Shown: positions 47,501 through 60,800, numbered from the stretch's first letter. The stretch is DNA of 64,000 nucleotides from Trichuris trichiura (GCA_037903355.1 JBAJFE010000059.1:310001-374000), one strand, 5' to 3'. The notes: generated by a model from the sequence alone, not told the origin. Numbers and translations: made by a program.

Positions 47501-50500
47501 AGTACGCGTGGAGCCTAAGGCCGCCGTGACAGGGTCTTCACTTCGAACGCCCGCTTGAACATACTCCTTCAGCAACTTTGAAAAGTTATTAAAGCCTGGT
47601 ATGTGACTAATAATTGTCTGGCAATAGCGCGGGTGCAGCTTCAAGTCGCTTTTGAACTGCTCCAAGGCAATGACCCCAAAGTCGAACAATTTCGAGCCGA
47701 CCTCTCTGCGCAGGGCGTCCATTACCAAACGCATGGCCACTCCCATGAACTGAGGTCTGCAAAGTTCAACAGTGGAAAAAATGAAAGATAAAACGTTGCT
47801 TCTATTAGCAAAAACAATGCGTTGAAAATGTCGCGGGAGACCTACCCGAACAATCGTTCTCGAATACAAGAACCGAACACGGCAGCGGTGCACCGCAATT
47901 CCCTGTCTGGATATTCATTGAAAAAGCGAAACTCTTCTATCAAATTCTTCATCATGCAGCACGCTATATCCTTAAACAACAGAAACAATTGATAGCCAGA
48001 CATCAAGCAAAATAAGTTGATAGTTAAACTTTTCTTTCTGCCTTTTAAGCTACAGTTCAGAAGGTGTCATAATAGCACTTACGTTTTCCCGCTTGACGCT
48101 CGATTCTTTTAGACGTTTCATGAGGTCCAGAAATTGTTCAACAGTTGAACCCATCTGCGGCGGTTGCATGAAAAGTCTGCGAAACATAACGCTCGCCTCT
48201 TCTTGGACGTCAACGGCGAATGGTGGTAGCGAATCTAGCATGATGGCATCCTCGAAGCTCAACTGCACAGGAGTGGCTGAGGTAAGGTTGGCTTAAAAAG
48301 ACGTAAGACGTAATCGAATGCTCTTTGAGCATGTTACGAAGTCGGCAACGACTTACCGGCGCTGCTACAGTTGGGATACGACGGCGGCTGACCTACGCTG
48401 CCGACTGAAGTAGATGTCGAAGCAAAACCTGCTCCCCAAGCATTTGGTGGAGGTGCTGCCTTCAGTAAACCTGCAATCGTATGGTGACGTACAGGTGAAA
48501 TAAGAAAGAAGAATGCAAGAAATTCTACCGTCATTTTGCGTTTGAACGCTTCCTCCGTAAAAGTTGCGCGTCGCTGGTCCTCCACCCGCCATGTACATAT
48601 TTGGAGTTCCATATGGAATTTGGCTCGAGTTGGGATAATGCGGCGGACCACCCAAATTACCATTACCCCCGGGCATAGGCATCATACCACCGCCGGGAGG
48701 GTAGTCATACTAAATATCCTATCTAATGCAACCGCAAAGAGCAAATAGACTTGAATGACGTACTCGTGCCCCAGGAAAACTGAGGGGCTGCTGCCCTGGA
48801 GGCATAGCGTAAGGCTCAACTGCGTGCGGTCGGACCATTGTTCCAGGCATTACCGGACCGAAGGCTGAACCGATAACAGCGCTTTGGCAGCCAGCAAAGT
48901 TGGGGACGTTGAACGGGACGTTTGCTTCATGCGTAGTTATTGGCATAAAAGGACTGGGCGCGCTTGGCTGAGTTGCCTGCGGTAATGGAGGAGGAACAAC
49001 CGGCTCGACCACAACGGACGGAGTGATCGACGCGCGCCATTTTGCCGCTATGCTTTCAACTGCGCTGTTTATCTGTGCTGACAATAGCGCCGAGCTGCTC
49101 TGCAAGCCGGCCAGGAGACTGGACACCATCTCCGGTGGAATGGACGGGTCCAGGGTGATCGCTGCCGAATCGTCCATTTGAACAAAGCAGCGTTCCTTCA
49201 TGAAGTCAATGCAACGTTGGCCAAATTCCTCCTGGAAAGCAAAAGTGCCGAAAACAATTGTTGAAAGCGAATAGGGCGAAAACGTACCCCGCACTCTTTA
49301 ACCTTATCGTGGGTCCATTTGTCTACAGGCATATTGCTTGTCTTGAAGGTTAGGCAAACCAGATGAATGGCAAAAGTATGCTGAGGAACATTCAGAAATG
49401 CCTGCAGAGCCTAAAACAAAAAACGCTCTGAAAAAAGCTACGCAAACACCGAAGGACGAGGCAGACTTCAGTTGAACCCTCGCGTATGAGAAAAGACATT
49501 TCGTTAGGAATACGGTAGTAACAGTTTAGATGTTCAACATTTTCAAGCATTCCCCTAACTTAACTTTGATGATATGTATTGCTAAGCTCCTTACTGCATC
49601 AGACAATTTAGTGGACTGATGAATGGCATAGCCCTCTTCTCGAAACGTTTTCTACTGAATAAAAAATAGTCGCTGAAAAGAAACCTAATTCAGATCTATC
49701 GAAAGGACATGCTTTACTTTATTTAAGAAGCAGAAGAGTCAGAACTACTTGTGATTCATAATGTCGACAAATAATGGCATTCAAGAAAGAACGATAAGCC
49801 CTATTGCTAACATTGACAGTTCATGGAAACAAGGAATTCTGCTTGCACACTGAATTAAGTAATTATTGAAGCAGAGAGTGCCACTTAAGCTCATTTAAAA
49901 TATACATGCCTTAAAAGAAAAATATTAATGGTAGACTTGTTCAGTTATCTCACAACGAAGGCTCTATAACCATTTAACAGAAAAAAATTCTTCAAACAGA
50001 GGAGCCCATGTTCACTTTCTATATTATATAACCTTTTCAAAATCTGACCGGTTAATTAAGTTGCAAATGATTGCTTTATACTAAACATTTAAATTTCCTA
50101 ATGCTCAATTACCTGAAGGTGCATGATCATTTCAACGAAGCGGGATAGTTTAGCAGATTCACTTGGGTTCTTCTCATACCAGCTTACAACGGAATGCACC
50201 AGAATGTTCCGATAAGTGGATTGGCATTCCGTCTGAAAATAGTAAGTATTCAAGGACAATTTAAAAGAAGTTACCAATAGGACGAAAAATACAAACCTCG
50301 TCATTCCACGCCTTCGCAAAAATCGGCAAAGGTAAATTGTGGCTATCATAAACGACCAGCAACACCGTATGCAGCAGCTCTTGTCGGAAACAGGAAACTG
50401 GTGGCTGAAATAACAAACGTGTTCATACTGAACAGGGCTGATATCATGCAGGTCAACTCAGCTCATTATTATTAATTATCAGACCTACGCTATGCTATAC

Positions 50501-51335
50501 TTACTCCAATCATAAAGAGGCCAGCCAGTAGTAAAACTGGGCAATTCTTCACTGGATAATTGAAGCAATCTTGCACTGCATTGGATAAGGAACTGTTTTC
50601 ACCTATATCCACTAATATGGTGATCAATTCTAGGGACTGCCATGTTAACATTTCTTTTGAGGTACAATCACTGGGCAACAGCTGAACGCCTTCAACGTTT
50701 ACAGGAGTAAATGGATAGTCGGAAAATGATACAACGTCTGGATTTTGCAGAATCTGAGAAATCCAAGACAGCTAAACAAGCGGAAAGTTTTGCTACATTG
50801 AAAGATGTAGAAAAGAAAGGGAAAACAAACCTGTGCTTCAGGGTTTTCCCATCGGTTGAACAATAGCTTCAGTGGAATAGGCTCATTTTGAAAGCCAACC
50901 GACAATACTGACATCAGAGAAGACAAACAGCCACGATTTTTGATCACGAACGAAGGTGTGTCGAAGCAGAGTATCACTTCAGACCAGTCAAGGCTGGGTG
51001 ACGTCTGTTTTAACGCTTCGGCGAAAACTTCCGGATGCCAGTTTTCGCTGGCCGGCTTGTCTTCCAGCCAGTCGGTAAACTACATTAACAACGTCAACGA
51101 AATAGTAGAGCTTAAATAAAAAGAAAAAAGTGCTTACCGACAAGGGCGCCTTTTGTGAATCAGAGTCGAAAATCATCATAGTCACTATTTCGGCGACTTC
51201 CGAAGGCGTAGGATTCACCAAGCCAATGTCGGTTGCCAACTGTTGACAACTGGCAACATTGCTAGTAAAGGCGCATCCAATATTTTTAATTTTTTGCAAT
51301 ACAGAGCAATCGCGTTCTTCCTGCTTGTTCTCCAT
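41597..51335 (-). CDS. CNOT1: CCR4-NOT transcription complex subunit 1 (scaffold), 25 exons
   Basis: Scaffold of the CCR4-NOT deadenylase in the cytoplasm. Exons, all with matching phases: 51,138..51,335; 50,831..51,079; 50,505..50,753; 50,297..50,404; 50,113..50,232; 49,288..49,410; 48,764..49,231; 48,529..48,709; 48,357..48,470; 48,083..48,291; 47,846..47,970; 47,318..47,756; 47,106..47,246; 46,873..47,055; 46,696..46,812; 46,526..46,636; 46,339..46,473; 45,696..46,070; 44,216..45,638; 43,928..44,157; 43,010..43,237; 42,787..42,950; 42,009..42,736; 41,692..41,959; 41,597..41,636 (2241 aa). Regions: N-terminal HEAT remainder, proline-rich linker, TTP-binding region, MIF4G CAF1-binding domain ([15 protein letters not shown]), DUF3819 CNOT9-binding region, NOT module ([34 protein letters not shown]). 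Human CNOT1 has about 230 more N-terminal residues. The ATG at 51,335 is ATA in the other copy, so true 5' exons may lie upstream. The donor after 46,696 is weak (GTCTGC) and the 43,238-43,927 intron less certain. Confidence 0.93.
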
Positions 51336-52983
51336 AGGTGCTGCAACCAGCCGGTTAGTGAATTTTTAATAAGAGATCTAGAAGCAAACAGTTTAAGTTG
51401 CTGTTCAGAGCGGGAGAAAAAACGATGCTTACCAATGGGAATATAACAGCTTTTGAAGCAATGGATCAACACGGTAAGCACCCGAATGTTCCTGAAATCC
51501 ACTCACGTGAGCAAAGTTGCCGCGTCAAATCGCGAAAGGAAGAAATAAACGCTTACCACTTTTCAACCGGATGCTCAGCAGGAGCAAAACAGACCCGTTT
51601 AGTGAGGACTACAAGCTGAAAAAGCACATGCTAGGACGCATAGCTGATACGCGGCGGCACCAAACCTGAATAAAAGCCAACGAAATAGAAAAGAAGTATA
51701 GCCCAACTTATAAAAGCTTGTCGCTATTCGTGTAAGCAGAAGTTTCAGATGGAAAATGCTACAAGTGAGAACGTAGGAAAAGAATACGTAGTCAGCGAAG
51801 TCTCGCAATCTGAAAAAGGAAACTGTCAGACGTGAAAATAGTAGAAACAACGTAATATTTGCGCGCGTACAGAGCGAACAGCTCGAAGCACGTAAGCTGT
51901 TAAGTTTCTAATAAAGCAGGCGACAGAAACGACAAGAAAACGCTTGTCTGCTGCGCTCAGGCCAATCGTGTAACTAAATCGAAGATGTACGAGAAGACAA
52001 AGTAGAGCTTAATATTGACCATGTCAAAGTTACCGTAGCTACAAAGCTAACCTAAGGATAATTTAGGAAAATTTACACGTTGCTACCGTACTTTAGTATG
52101 TTTACCGCATCGTCGCTATGAAGTCGAACTTGGTTGCATGAACTCGTCGGGAAGAGTATTTGTTAGGTAATCTTTGCTTTCAATATTCGTACGTTCATAC
52201 GTATTAAATCTGTATTGGAAATAAGCTCTACCAATAGGTTAACTCATGCAGACAGCGAAGGAAAGAAAACAACTGCTGCAAGAAAGCAATTTCAGAGTTC
52301 AAAGAGCCCATGTGCTTTCAGAAGAGAAACAGGGAGGGTTTCATGCTTAGCCCAAAGCAAACGCGGAGCAGTAATTCCGTCAATCCAGATAACCCAAAAT
52401 GGACATTTCAGGCTATCTTACCAGCCAAAGTAAATAATAGCCTACTCAAAAAAAATTGCTGAAGACTACAAACTCCCGCTGGGTTATTTGAACGGCCTAC
52501 TGGGTCAACATCTATTGAGCAGGCGAAAACAGTTTAAGCTTTAAACCTGAAATACGTTCAGTTTTTGCCAATACTTTACGTCGATGCATGACATCAACAG
52601 ATAAAAGTCAGCTCCCAGGTTTGACAAGCGAATGCCAAGTTTTTAACATCCCGAAAGCGAAAGTGTGCCGGAAGGTTTACCTAAGCCTGCTATGGAGGAA
52701 ATCAGAAGGACGCTACATAAACTCTGTTCGACAACTAATGGTAAAAAACTTACTGCCCGTTAGTCACAACCGAAAAGCTTTTTACGAAACTATGAAAAGC
52801 AATAAAATGTAATTGATGCGCAAGATGCTGGCCTACAGTAAACCAACGTCAACTTCAGCATCGACAGAGGCTGAGGCAGTTGAACAGCGTTTGTGCCCGC
52901 AAAAGTGAAACGCGCAGTTTGGCTGATGTTTTAAAGTGAAAACAACCGGTTTTGAAAACGTGGTTTCTTGGTACGGGACAATA
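51336..52983. other. Upstream region of CNOT1 (minus copy), no other gene recognised
   Basis: A block at 51,432-51,490 (minus) with splice-like borders (GATTTCAG/ to CCCATTG/GTAAGC) aligns with one upstream of the plus copy and would join in phase 1 to the first annotated exon, so it may be a 5' exon. A further donor-like site lies near 51,556. Short frames such as 52,588-52,812 match nothing known. Confidence 0.4.
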
Positions 52984-53189
52984 TGTTTTCATGATGAAGA
53001 AATTTATTACGGATATGTCCCGTTTGTTTTCTATATAAAGAGGCTCCGGAGCTTTCGGGTCATTTGAGGCCCATCATCAGCGGTCTTAAGTGTAAATATA
53101 GATATTTACACTTAAGACCGCTGATGGAGCCTCTTTATATAGAAAACAAACGGGACATATCCGTAATAAATTTCTTCATCATGAAAACA
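52984..53189. repeat. 206-nt foldback palindrome
   Basis: Outer arms 52,984-53,047 and 53,126-53,189 are perfect 64-nt inverted repeats. Inside is a second 24-bp perfect stem (53,076-53,099 with 53,102-53,125, two-base loop). The left side has an extra 28 nt (53,048-53,075) with no partner, as if lost from one arm. A 16-bp direct repeat, TGAAAACAACCGGTTT, occurs at 52,937-52,952 and 53,182-53,197, at or beyond the edges. No open frame or transposon family recognised. Confidence 0.95.
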
Positions 53190-53692
53190 ACCGGTTTGCT
53201 AAACTAGAATGTATGCTGGAAACGTTAATAATGAAACAGCCTTGGGGACAGCTTTTGTCTGAAAGTTCGTAGCCCTTCCAGTGAGCTCAATAAGGGCGAT
53301 TGATTTCACGTGTATTTGTTTCTTCAGATCCTCATAGCCTACCTGTAAAGCCATTTTTCCATGCTTACATGCTTGGAGCCTATAGCGACTTGCTTTTGAG
53401 TTTAAAGCAAAATGAATGGATACCATTGGGTGAAGCGTAACATTACGAGTTATAAGAATGAAGTAAAGATAATTCTCATTTCGTTACCGCCAAGTCAATT
53501 GTCACCGTATGAATTTCTTTGAAAGCAGAGGGAAGCGTCCTGAACGATCCTCAATGACAATAACCGTCTTTTCTTAATCAACGTTTGATTTCACGGTTGA
53601 AGTTCACTACGCGCTTAGTTTACTCCTACGAATTTCACAACATATTAACACGTTGGATTTCTGTAATAAGAGATGACGGTAAGCGGCGCGCT

Positions 53693-55250
53693 TTATGACG
53701 CTTTCCGCGGAGATTTTTCTGCGTCGTGGCCATATTCTTGATCAACTTGACGAACAAAATCACGGAAATCGTCGGCAGTTGCATTTATCTTGTAATCTGC
53801 TATAAGGTCGAACTTTTCCCATGGCATAAACCTGACCTGAACAAAAAATACAACAATCAAAGGAGTAATATAGGAACAGCGAAGGAATTCATACCTTCCT
53901 GTATCGCAATTTCCTAAACAAAGGCACCAGGTGCCAAAAGTCCTGGATACCTTTGAAATCGCGCAGTTCCCATCGCTTTGTCCATGGAGGAGGTTTCAGT
54001 TCCACATAAAACAATATTTCAGCATCATACAAAAGGGCTGCTTTGTCAAAACATGATCGATGCACTTACTTTCAGTTCGTTTACAGGGACAGGAGTACCA
54101 GGTTGGTGCGGTTGCGGTTCCATGTCAAATGGAAAAGTGGAATACTTCGGCAATGCGTCCCGAAGATACAACAGCTCGTCGTCCAAACGCTTCTCCAACT
54201 TTAGAACTTCAATACTAACCAACGTGGGATTGTACAGGTCGTAGCGTATTTCAAAGCCTAAAATTGCTCGTATGCATGCGCAAGACTTGAACAAGCGAAA
54301 CGTTATCCACTGGCTAGCAGGATTTGCAATGCACAAATGCATTTTTAAACAAAATTATTTAAATGCAGCTTTACGAATAGCCCTCCAAAGTGCTCTAAGA
54401 GCAGCGCTAGCAATATCGTATGTAATATTCAAAATATAAATGATTATTTTTCGTTCCTGATAACGCATGTAAAATTCAGAGACCATCAGACTGCTAGATT
54501 AATAATAAATACTTGCACTGGCGGTATACTCTCTTAATATGTGCTAATGTAGCGTTAAAATTCATTTTCAATAATAATTATAAATAAAATAGCAATGGTA
54601 AAAAATGTGAAGGCGGGAAAGTGATCAGCACAGACAGTTACGCGTTCTAAAGGAGTGAACTAAAAATAGTGACATTACTTTATCTATTGAATTTATAAAA
54701 TGACACTGTGTACTATGGTTCACCCTTACCTTCATTGTGAATGACATTTCGCAGCATGAAGTAATGCCTTAGGCCACGCCATTCACGCTGAATACAGATG
54801 CCAACAAAGCGGTGAAGTTTACTTGCTGTATATGGAACAGACATTGTTACAGCCAAAATGCTACCTGTCCAATTATAGCAAAGTATACACGACCTCCTGA
54901 TTCCTTAAGCAGTTCCATCTTACCAACATAAAACTCGGGTATTTCCAGGCGTTCCCGTCGACGAAGCATGTCCATTCGCTCCAGTTTTTCGTACAAATGG
55001 TTGCGCTTTCCGTAAAGCTGACTCGGCAAGAATTCTGGACATGCAAATCTTAAAGTATTTCTAAATATTTCTGCGCTCCATTTTCCTCTGTGCCTAACCG
55101 ATATTCGGATATTAATTCATCGTTGTTGAACGTTCGGTTGGCCAGAGCAACTGGTACTGGAACGCCTCTTTTCTTCGCCTTTGTATGTAGGAAGCATTTT
55201 TGAAAAGATTGGCGAGCGCTGGCGACTGCTTCGCGGCCACGGAAAAGCAT
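53693..55250 (-). CDS. MRPL19: Mitochondrial large ribosomal subunit protein bL19m
   Basis: Six exons: 55,099..55,250; 54,894..55,048; 54,730..54,825; 54,070..54,257; 53,895..54,005; 53,693..53,836, giving 281 aa (human 292). Diagnostic strings: [101 protein letters not shown]. The protein sits in the mitoribosome large subunit near the subunit interface. Introns are about 50-70 nt except one of 472 nt (54,258-54,729). The junction after NELK is odd: the donor is a perfect GTAAGT, and homology places the next exon at GTG (54,005), but the preceding bases are AT rather than AG. The upstream AG choices break the frame. The donor chosen at 54,893 is one of two close options. Confidence 0.88.
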
Positions 55251-57822
55251 TAGACAGCTATTTCGCTAAAGCACAATCTTAAAGAAGGAAACTATTGTTT
55301 CCGACCCTATCTGCTGGTTTCGAAGGTGCAACATGAACCTGGAGTCAAATTTGAACTACGGGGGCGTCAATAAGCACGGGGCATAAAATTTGGCGAAACT
55401 AACCAAATAACGTGAAGGAAAAATTAAATGGGGCAATAAAAAGTGGAAATGACCTTCGCTTCTTCAAAACCCGAGCACAATTGATTATCAAGTACACATG
55501 ATAGCAAACGGTATTGCAATTTCGCCCATTTCAATGAAGAACGAAGAAAGGTATGTTCAATTTTGCAGACAGACTCCCGCGCTCACATGCAGAACATTTA
55601 TTAAATGGTCCTTCTAGCATTTAAGTTGCCAAACCCAAAAATTTTTACAAGAAAAACTGTTGAGCATAACAGCACTTTTGATGAGAATGCAAAGACTTAT
55701 TGAAAAGTACAAGTTTTCCATTTCATCGTATAAGTTGCAGCTTTTGCAGCTTTTGCTTTTCAATTACTACGGAGAGAAGCAGTTCCTACAGACTGAAACT
55801 TTAGTGATTTTCAAAGACGTATGGCTAGCGCCAAAAGGTCAGTGTACCCCGCAGGAAAAAATATTCGTGGTCGCATCAACGCTTTGGGTTTTCTAACCGC
55901 TGGTGTAAAAAAATCATCGGAACACTTGCAAGCAATAGAAGCCTGCGATACGTTGCAAGGGGCTTAGGCACAAAAAACATTACGAAACTGCGGGCTAACT
56001 GAACGGCTTGAGCCAAAAAGTTTGTACCTCAGGACAAAGCTGTACTTATCAAATGAAAAAACTTCAGAAAAGTATGCTGCTAGATTATTTTATAGGGTAT
56101 CATTTACTAGAAGCTAACAGATGACCGTCACAGCCTCTTTTTAAACTTTATAATACGATATTCTCATTTTGGCTCACGAATCATGAAAAACTTTAGTACG
56201 GCTGAGTTAGCTAGCGTTTGAATCACCTTTTATGCGAAATTAAGGAGAAACGTACTTACCCATCTTTCCTACTGTTCGAAGCACGTTCTTACCCTTGTGG
56301 CTTGCCTTTTTGGTGGAGTTGCCCACCAAGCGCCGCACTGCTGCTTAATTTGTATTAGTTTCGGTGTTGGCTAAATTGCGTTTTTGTATTTTAGTTACTT
56401 TGTAGCTATTGATTTTGTAACGATGATTAATTTTTAGGGCTCCGCTTTACGCCCTGTAGGAATTGGATTTAACCCATTACAAGAAATGTTTCACGCTCGT
56501 AAACATTCTCTGAGACATTTACTTCAAGGTAACTCCTTTTGGTCACGATTGCTTTCAAGTTTGCATTATGCTAATAACTATTCATATTGCTTAGTCAGCG
56601 GTGATTATTTGGATAAAATGTACAGTCTGTTCTCCTATAACGCGACAGGGCGTTCCTGAAAAATCTAACGTTGTTATAAAAAACTGCATTATACTATAAA
56701 GCCATAATATTTAGGCATTGACATTTGGGCAGAGGCTGTTTATGTATCACGATTTGAATTTAAGGTTTCGCTTTTTTTAGAAAAATTTTCAGTTGATAGA
56801 ATAACTCATATGACTAAGTTCGTCTTCGTGACTGTCTTGTCATCAGCGTTTGAAAGAAGCTTCCCGCGCGAGTTATTCCATCCACAAGACATCGCTGTAA
56901 AGAGAAGGAACGTCAATAGTTATGTGCCAGAATAAATATGGCTTTTTACCTCGAAAAAATAAGTTCCATTAGTCTTAGAAGTTTAAATTTTTTTATTTTT
57001 TGCGATGGATAAACTATTGTACACCAGTTGCAGTTGGCAAGGCTTCTGTTCTTTTACCTGCGCTCCTGCTTGCTGACTAGTTTACGTCCATGATTCACGC
57101 GTAGGGAGCTAGAAAGACAGGAGAAAGGTCTGAATTCAAGGTTGCCTGTTCACGTTTCCCTCTGCCGGCAGAAAGTAATAACCCCGAGCATAAGGAACAG
57201 ATCGGTAGTCTCTGTGAATATGCAAATCACTTGGCTAAACAAAAGTTCACTTCTGAGTTGGACGGCCCTCTAACGGAAGAATAACATGCTCTGATAGGAA
57301 TAGCAAACATTTTTGTCACAGCAGAGCTACTGCATTGCTTGTATCCACTTCTAGAAGGTAATACTTAGTTTCTTTGCAACGTCCATCGATATGAAAAGGT
57401 TGAAAATCTTTGCTTTACTCCCACGCTTCACCCCCTGGCAGAAAGTCGTATAAGCGAAAACCCGTTATTGGAAAAGAGACTGTAGACTATGTTTGAAGCA
57501 TTGCTGATAGACTTCTTATAATCTCAACTTGCAGGAATAACGTCGGCACATCGTCAGCTTCTGAATCCACATGTTTTTTGTTCCACTAGGATTACAGGTA
57601 TGGTTGTACGATTTTTTAGCCCCATTTCCACCATGTAGGACATACGGTTGTAAACCGCGTAGCGAACCCTAAAGAACCGCTTTACGTAGTCTTCACAGTA
57701 GCTCCATTGTATTTCCAACGAGAAATATGCAACAATGTATGCGCACCATGATATTGTACCGACACGTTGTCAAGCAACCGAAATTTGAATAATACATTTT
57801 CGGCAGCGTTTACTTTTCAGAA
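55251..57822. other. Intergenic between MRPL19 and HADHA (divergent)
   Basis: Shared upstream region of two divergently transcribed mitochondrial-protein genes. An upstream HADHA exon encoding the targeting peptide is expected here but could not be placed. A Tigger-end relic lies at 56,621-56,700. No other gene recognised. Confidence 0.45.
56621..56700. mobile_element. Relic of a Tigger-type terminal repeat
   Basis: TACAG, then GTTCTCCTATAACGCGA and CCTGAAAAATCT followed by a CATTATA motif, keep the order of blocks seen in the right terminus of the Tigger element at 11,492-14,190 (read inward), with small gaps. No second end was found, so this is a fragment or a decayed miniature element. 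Confidence 0.55.
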
Positions 57823-60800
57823 ATGACTCACGTAAAAAGCTACAAGAACGGTGAGGTTGGCATCATAAAACTCAACTGCCCCGACAAAAAGGTGAGATTT
57901 GCTTGATCGAAAATCCTTTCAAATTTCTCAACCGTAAATATTCTTAATGTAAGTAAAAATGTGCGAATTGTTCTTGCAGGAAAACGTTGTGAATGTAAAT
58001 GTAATGATCGAAGTTTTCGGATGTTTGAATGCCTTAACGCAAGATTCCTCCGTCAAAGGCATTCTTGTCTTGTCAGGGAAGCCGAACAGCTTCATCGCAG
58101 GGGCGGACACGAAGTAAGCTTAGCACAGGGTCATCTTGGTACGATTGCTTACAATTTCAGCATGATCGCCAACTGTCAAAGTCTCGAAGAAGCTACGGCA
58201 TTGTCGCTTAAGTTTCAAGGGATTCTCAACCGCATTCACGCCAATATGAAACCAGTGGTCGCTGGAATTATGGGTACCTGTTTGGGAGGTGGTTTGGAAC
58301 TGGCGCTTGCTTGCGACTATCGAATTGCCGTTAATACTCCGAAAACAATTTTCGGTCTACCCGAAGTTCGCCTTGGTTTGCTACCCGGCGGAGGCGGCAC
58401 GCAGCGGCTGCCAAGACTTGTAAGATTGTGAAATTTTTAACTTTTAAAAATTTGTTTCTTTTTTTTTTTACAGATCTCGCTGACCGACGGATTGGACTTG
58501 ATTTTAACCGGTAGAACTGTCAACGTAGCGGAAGCCAAACGATTGGGTCTAGTAGATTTAGTCATTGAACCTTTAGGTAAATAATGTTTACATATCCATA
58601 CTTGTTCCCGCCGAGATTTGTTTACCTCGAATAGAACCTGGTTTAACGAGCGACGAAAATTTCATGGTGAACGAACTGGAAAGCGGCAGCGTCAAGGTGG
58701 TTCGACAGTTGCTGACGGCCGAGCTTGTTCCTATGCGCAGTAGCAGATTTCCGAAAAACTTGATGAACAGTTTGTTCGACGTGGAAATTTTTAAAAACTT
58801 ATTTTTCGCCTACATGGCCAACAAGGTGGACAAGATGACCGGCGGCCATTATCCGGCCCCTCCGCTAATTGTAAACGTAGTGCGCAAAGGGTACAAATTC
58901 GGCATTGGCGAAGGCTTAAAGTCGGAAGCGAAGGCGTTTGGCATTTTGGCTACTTCGCCGGAAAGCAAATGCCTTCTGCATTTGTTCAACGCGTCCAACG
59001 AATGCAAAAAAAATCCGTACGGCGCTCCAAAGAAGGCGGCCGAAGTGGTTGGCGTTGTGGGCGCAGGTTTAATGGGCACCGGCATTGCTCAAGTAACAAT
59101 CGACAAAAACATTCGATGCGTTTTGAAGGATATCGACTCCGCAGTTTTATTGCGCAGCGAAAAGCATATAACTGACGCGCTGAACAGGAAGTTGAAACGA
59201 AGAAAAATCACCCCGTAAGTGCTTTGTCGAGCGGGAAAGTATTCCGCGTGATTGCCCGCCGGTTTTCAGTCTGCAAAAAGACCTTTACCTTTCCAACCTG
59301 ATACCTTCGGTTGAATACAAAGCTATAAAGGACGCGAATATCGTAATTGAAGCTGTCTTTGAAGATTTAAAGTTGAAGCAGAAAATTATCACCGAATTGG
59401 AACAAGTAGCCGATTTTTTTCCAGTTACGCTTTATGAGCTCTTTTTTTTAAACTAGCATGTTGGCCCAGATTGCGTTATTGCCACCAACACTTCGGCTAT
59501 CTCTGTTTCGAAAATTGCCGAAGCCAGTAAGCGCCCGGAGAACGTACGACTTCTTTTTCTTTTGTTTTAGTTTTTCTTGCTTTATTTTTTTGCGTTGTAG
59601 ATCGTTGGCTTGCATTATTTTTCGCCCGTCGATCGTATGCAACTGTTGGAGGTGATAGTTACGCAGAAATCTTCCAAGGAAGCAATCAGTTTGTTTTTGT
59701 CGCAACCAAAGGGCATTCGGCGTTGCAAACCCCGTTGACTTCAGGCAGAGCGGTGGAACTTGGTCTCAAGCAGGGAAAGTTGGTAATCACGGCCAAAGAC
59801 TCTCCGGGATTCTACACGACGCGTATATTGTCTTCCATGCTTTTGGAAATGCTTCGACTGTTGCAGGTACCCGCTGGTCGATCGTTTGGCCTACGTTTGC
59901 TGACTTAATCTTTTTCGTTTCCTAGGAAGGTGTGGACCCTGTTGAGCTGAATAAGCTAAGCACGAAGTTTGGATTTCCAATGGGCTTCGTAACACTTGGC
60001 GACGAAGTTGGGCTCGACGTTTCTCTGCATATTTTGAAATACCTTGGTTGGGCTGCCGACAATGAATAGTATTTTCCGCTATACACACTTAGCCGCGTAT
60101 GTTTAGGCGAACAGTTCGGACGACGCATGTCCAGCGTTGACCTACGCCCTTTGCAAAAGATGGTCGACGCAAACATGCTAGGTAGAGGTTGTTTGTAAAT
60201 ATTTTCGAAACGATCTGAAAAGTAGAATCTTTGCAGGCCGAAAAACCGGCAAAGGCGCGTTTGAATACGGCTCAGGCAAAAAGTCAACCAAGGTCAATAA
60301 AGCAGCCATTTCCATCTTCAAAGAGTACGCAAAGGCCGTTCGAGGATGGTAAGCGTACGTTGGGTGGGTGCATAGCCATTGTTTACTTGCAGCGATTCCG
60401 ATCACGAGCGTCAAATGAGAATGGTTTGTCGTTTCGTTAACGAGGCAGTGATGTGTTTGCAGGAAGGTGTCATCACCTCGCCGGTTTGTTTCCTCATTTT
60501 TTCTTTTTACGATTATGCAAATTTTTCATTTTGTCTTATACAGGCGCAGGGCGACATTGGAGCAGTGTTTGGGCTTGGCTTTCCACCCTTTATGGGAGGT
60601 AGGTAGCGTTTAACTTTAATTTTCCAAGCAACAATCAACAACATAGCGCGGTTGAAACTCGTACGAATTGAGATAGTCTCTTTCTTTAGAGTAAGTCAGC
60701 AAATTTTTGAAAATTGTTCAATTAGTTTCGCTGCAAGTTTTCCCAACGCGGAGACGAATACGCGTTGTTCGGAAAGCGCTTTAACGCAACTTCATAGGCG

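Noticed and set aside
53200..53890. Open frames beside the foldback and over the MRPL19 3' end
   Set aside because: They are shadows on the opposite strand or unconserved; the MRPL19 exons explain the coding signal.
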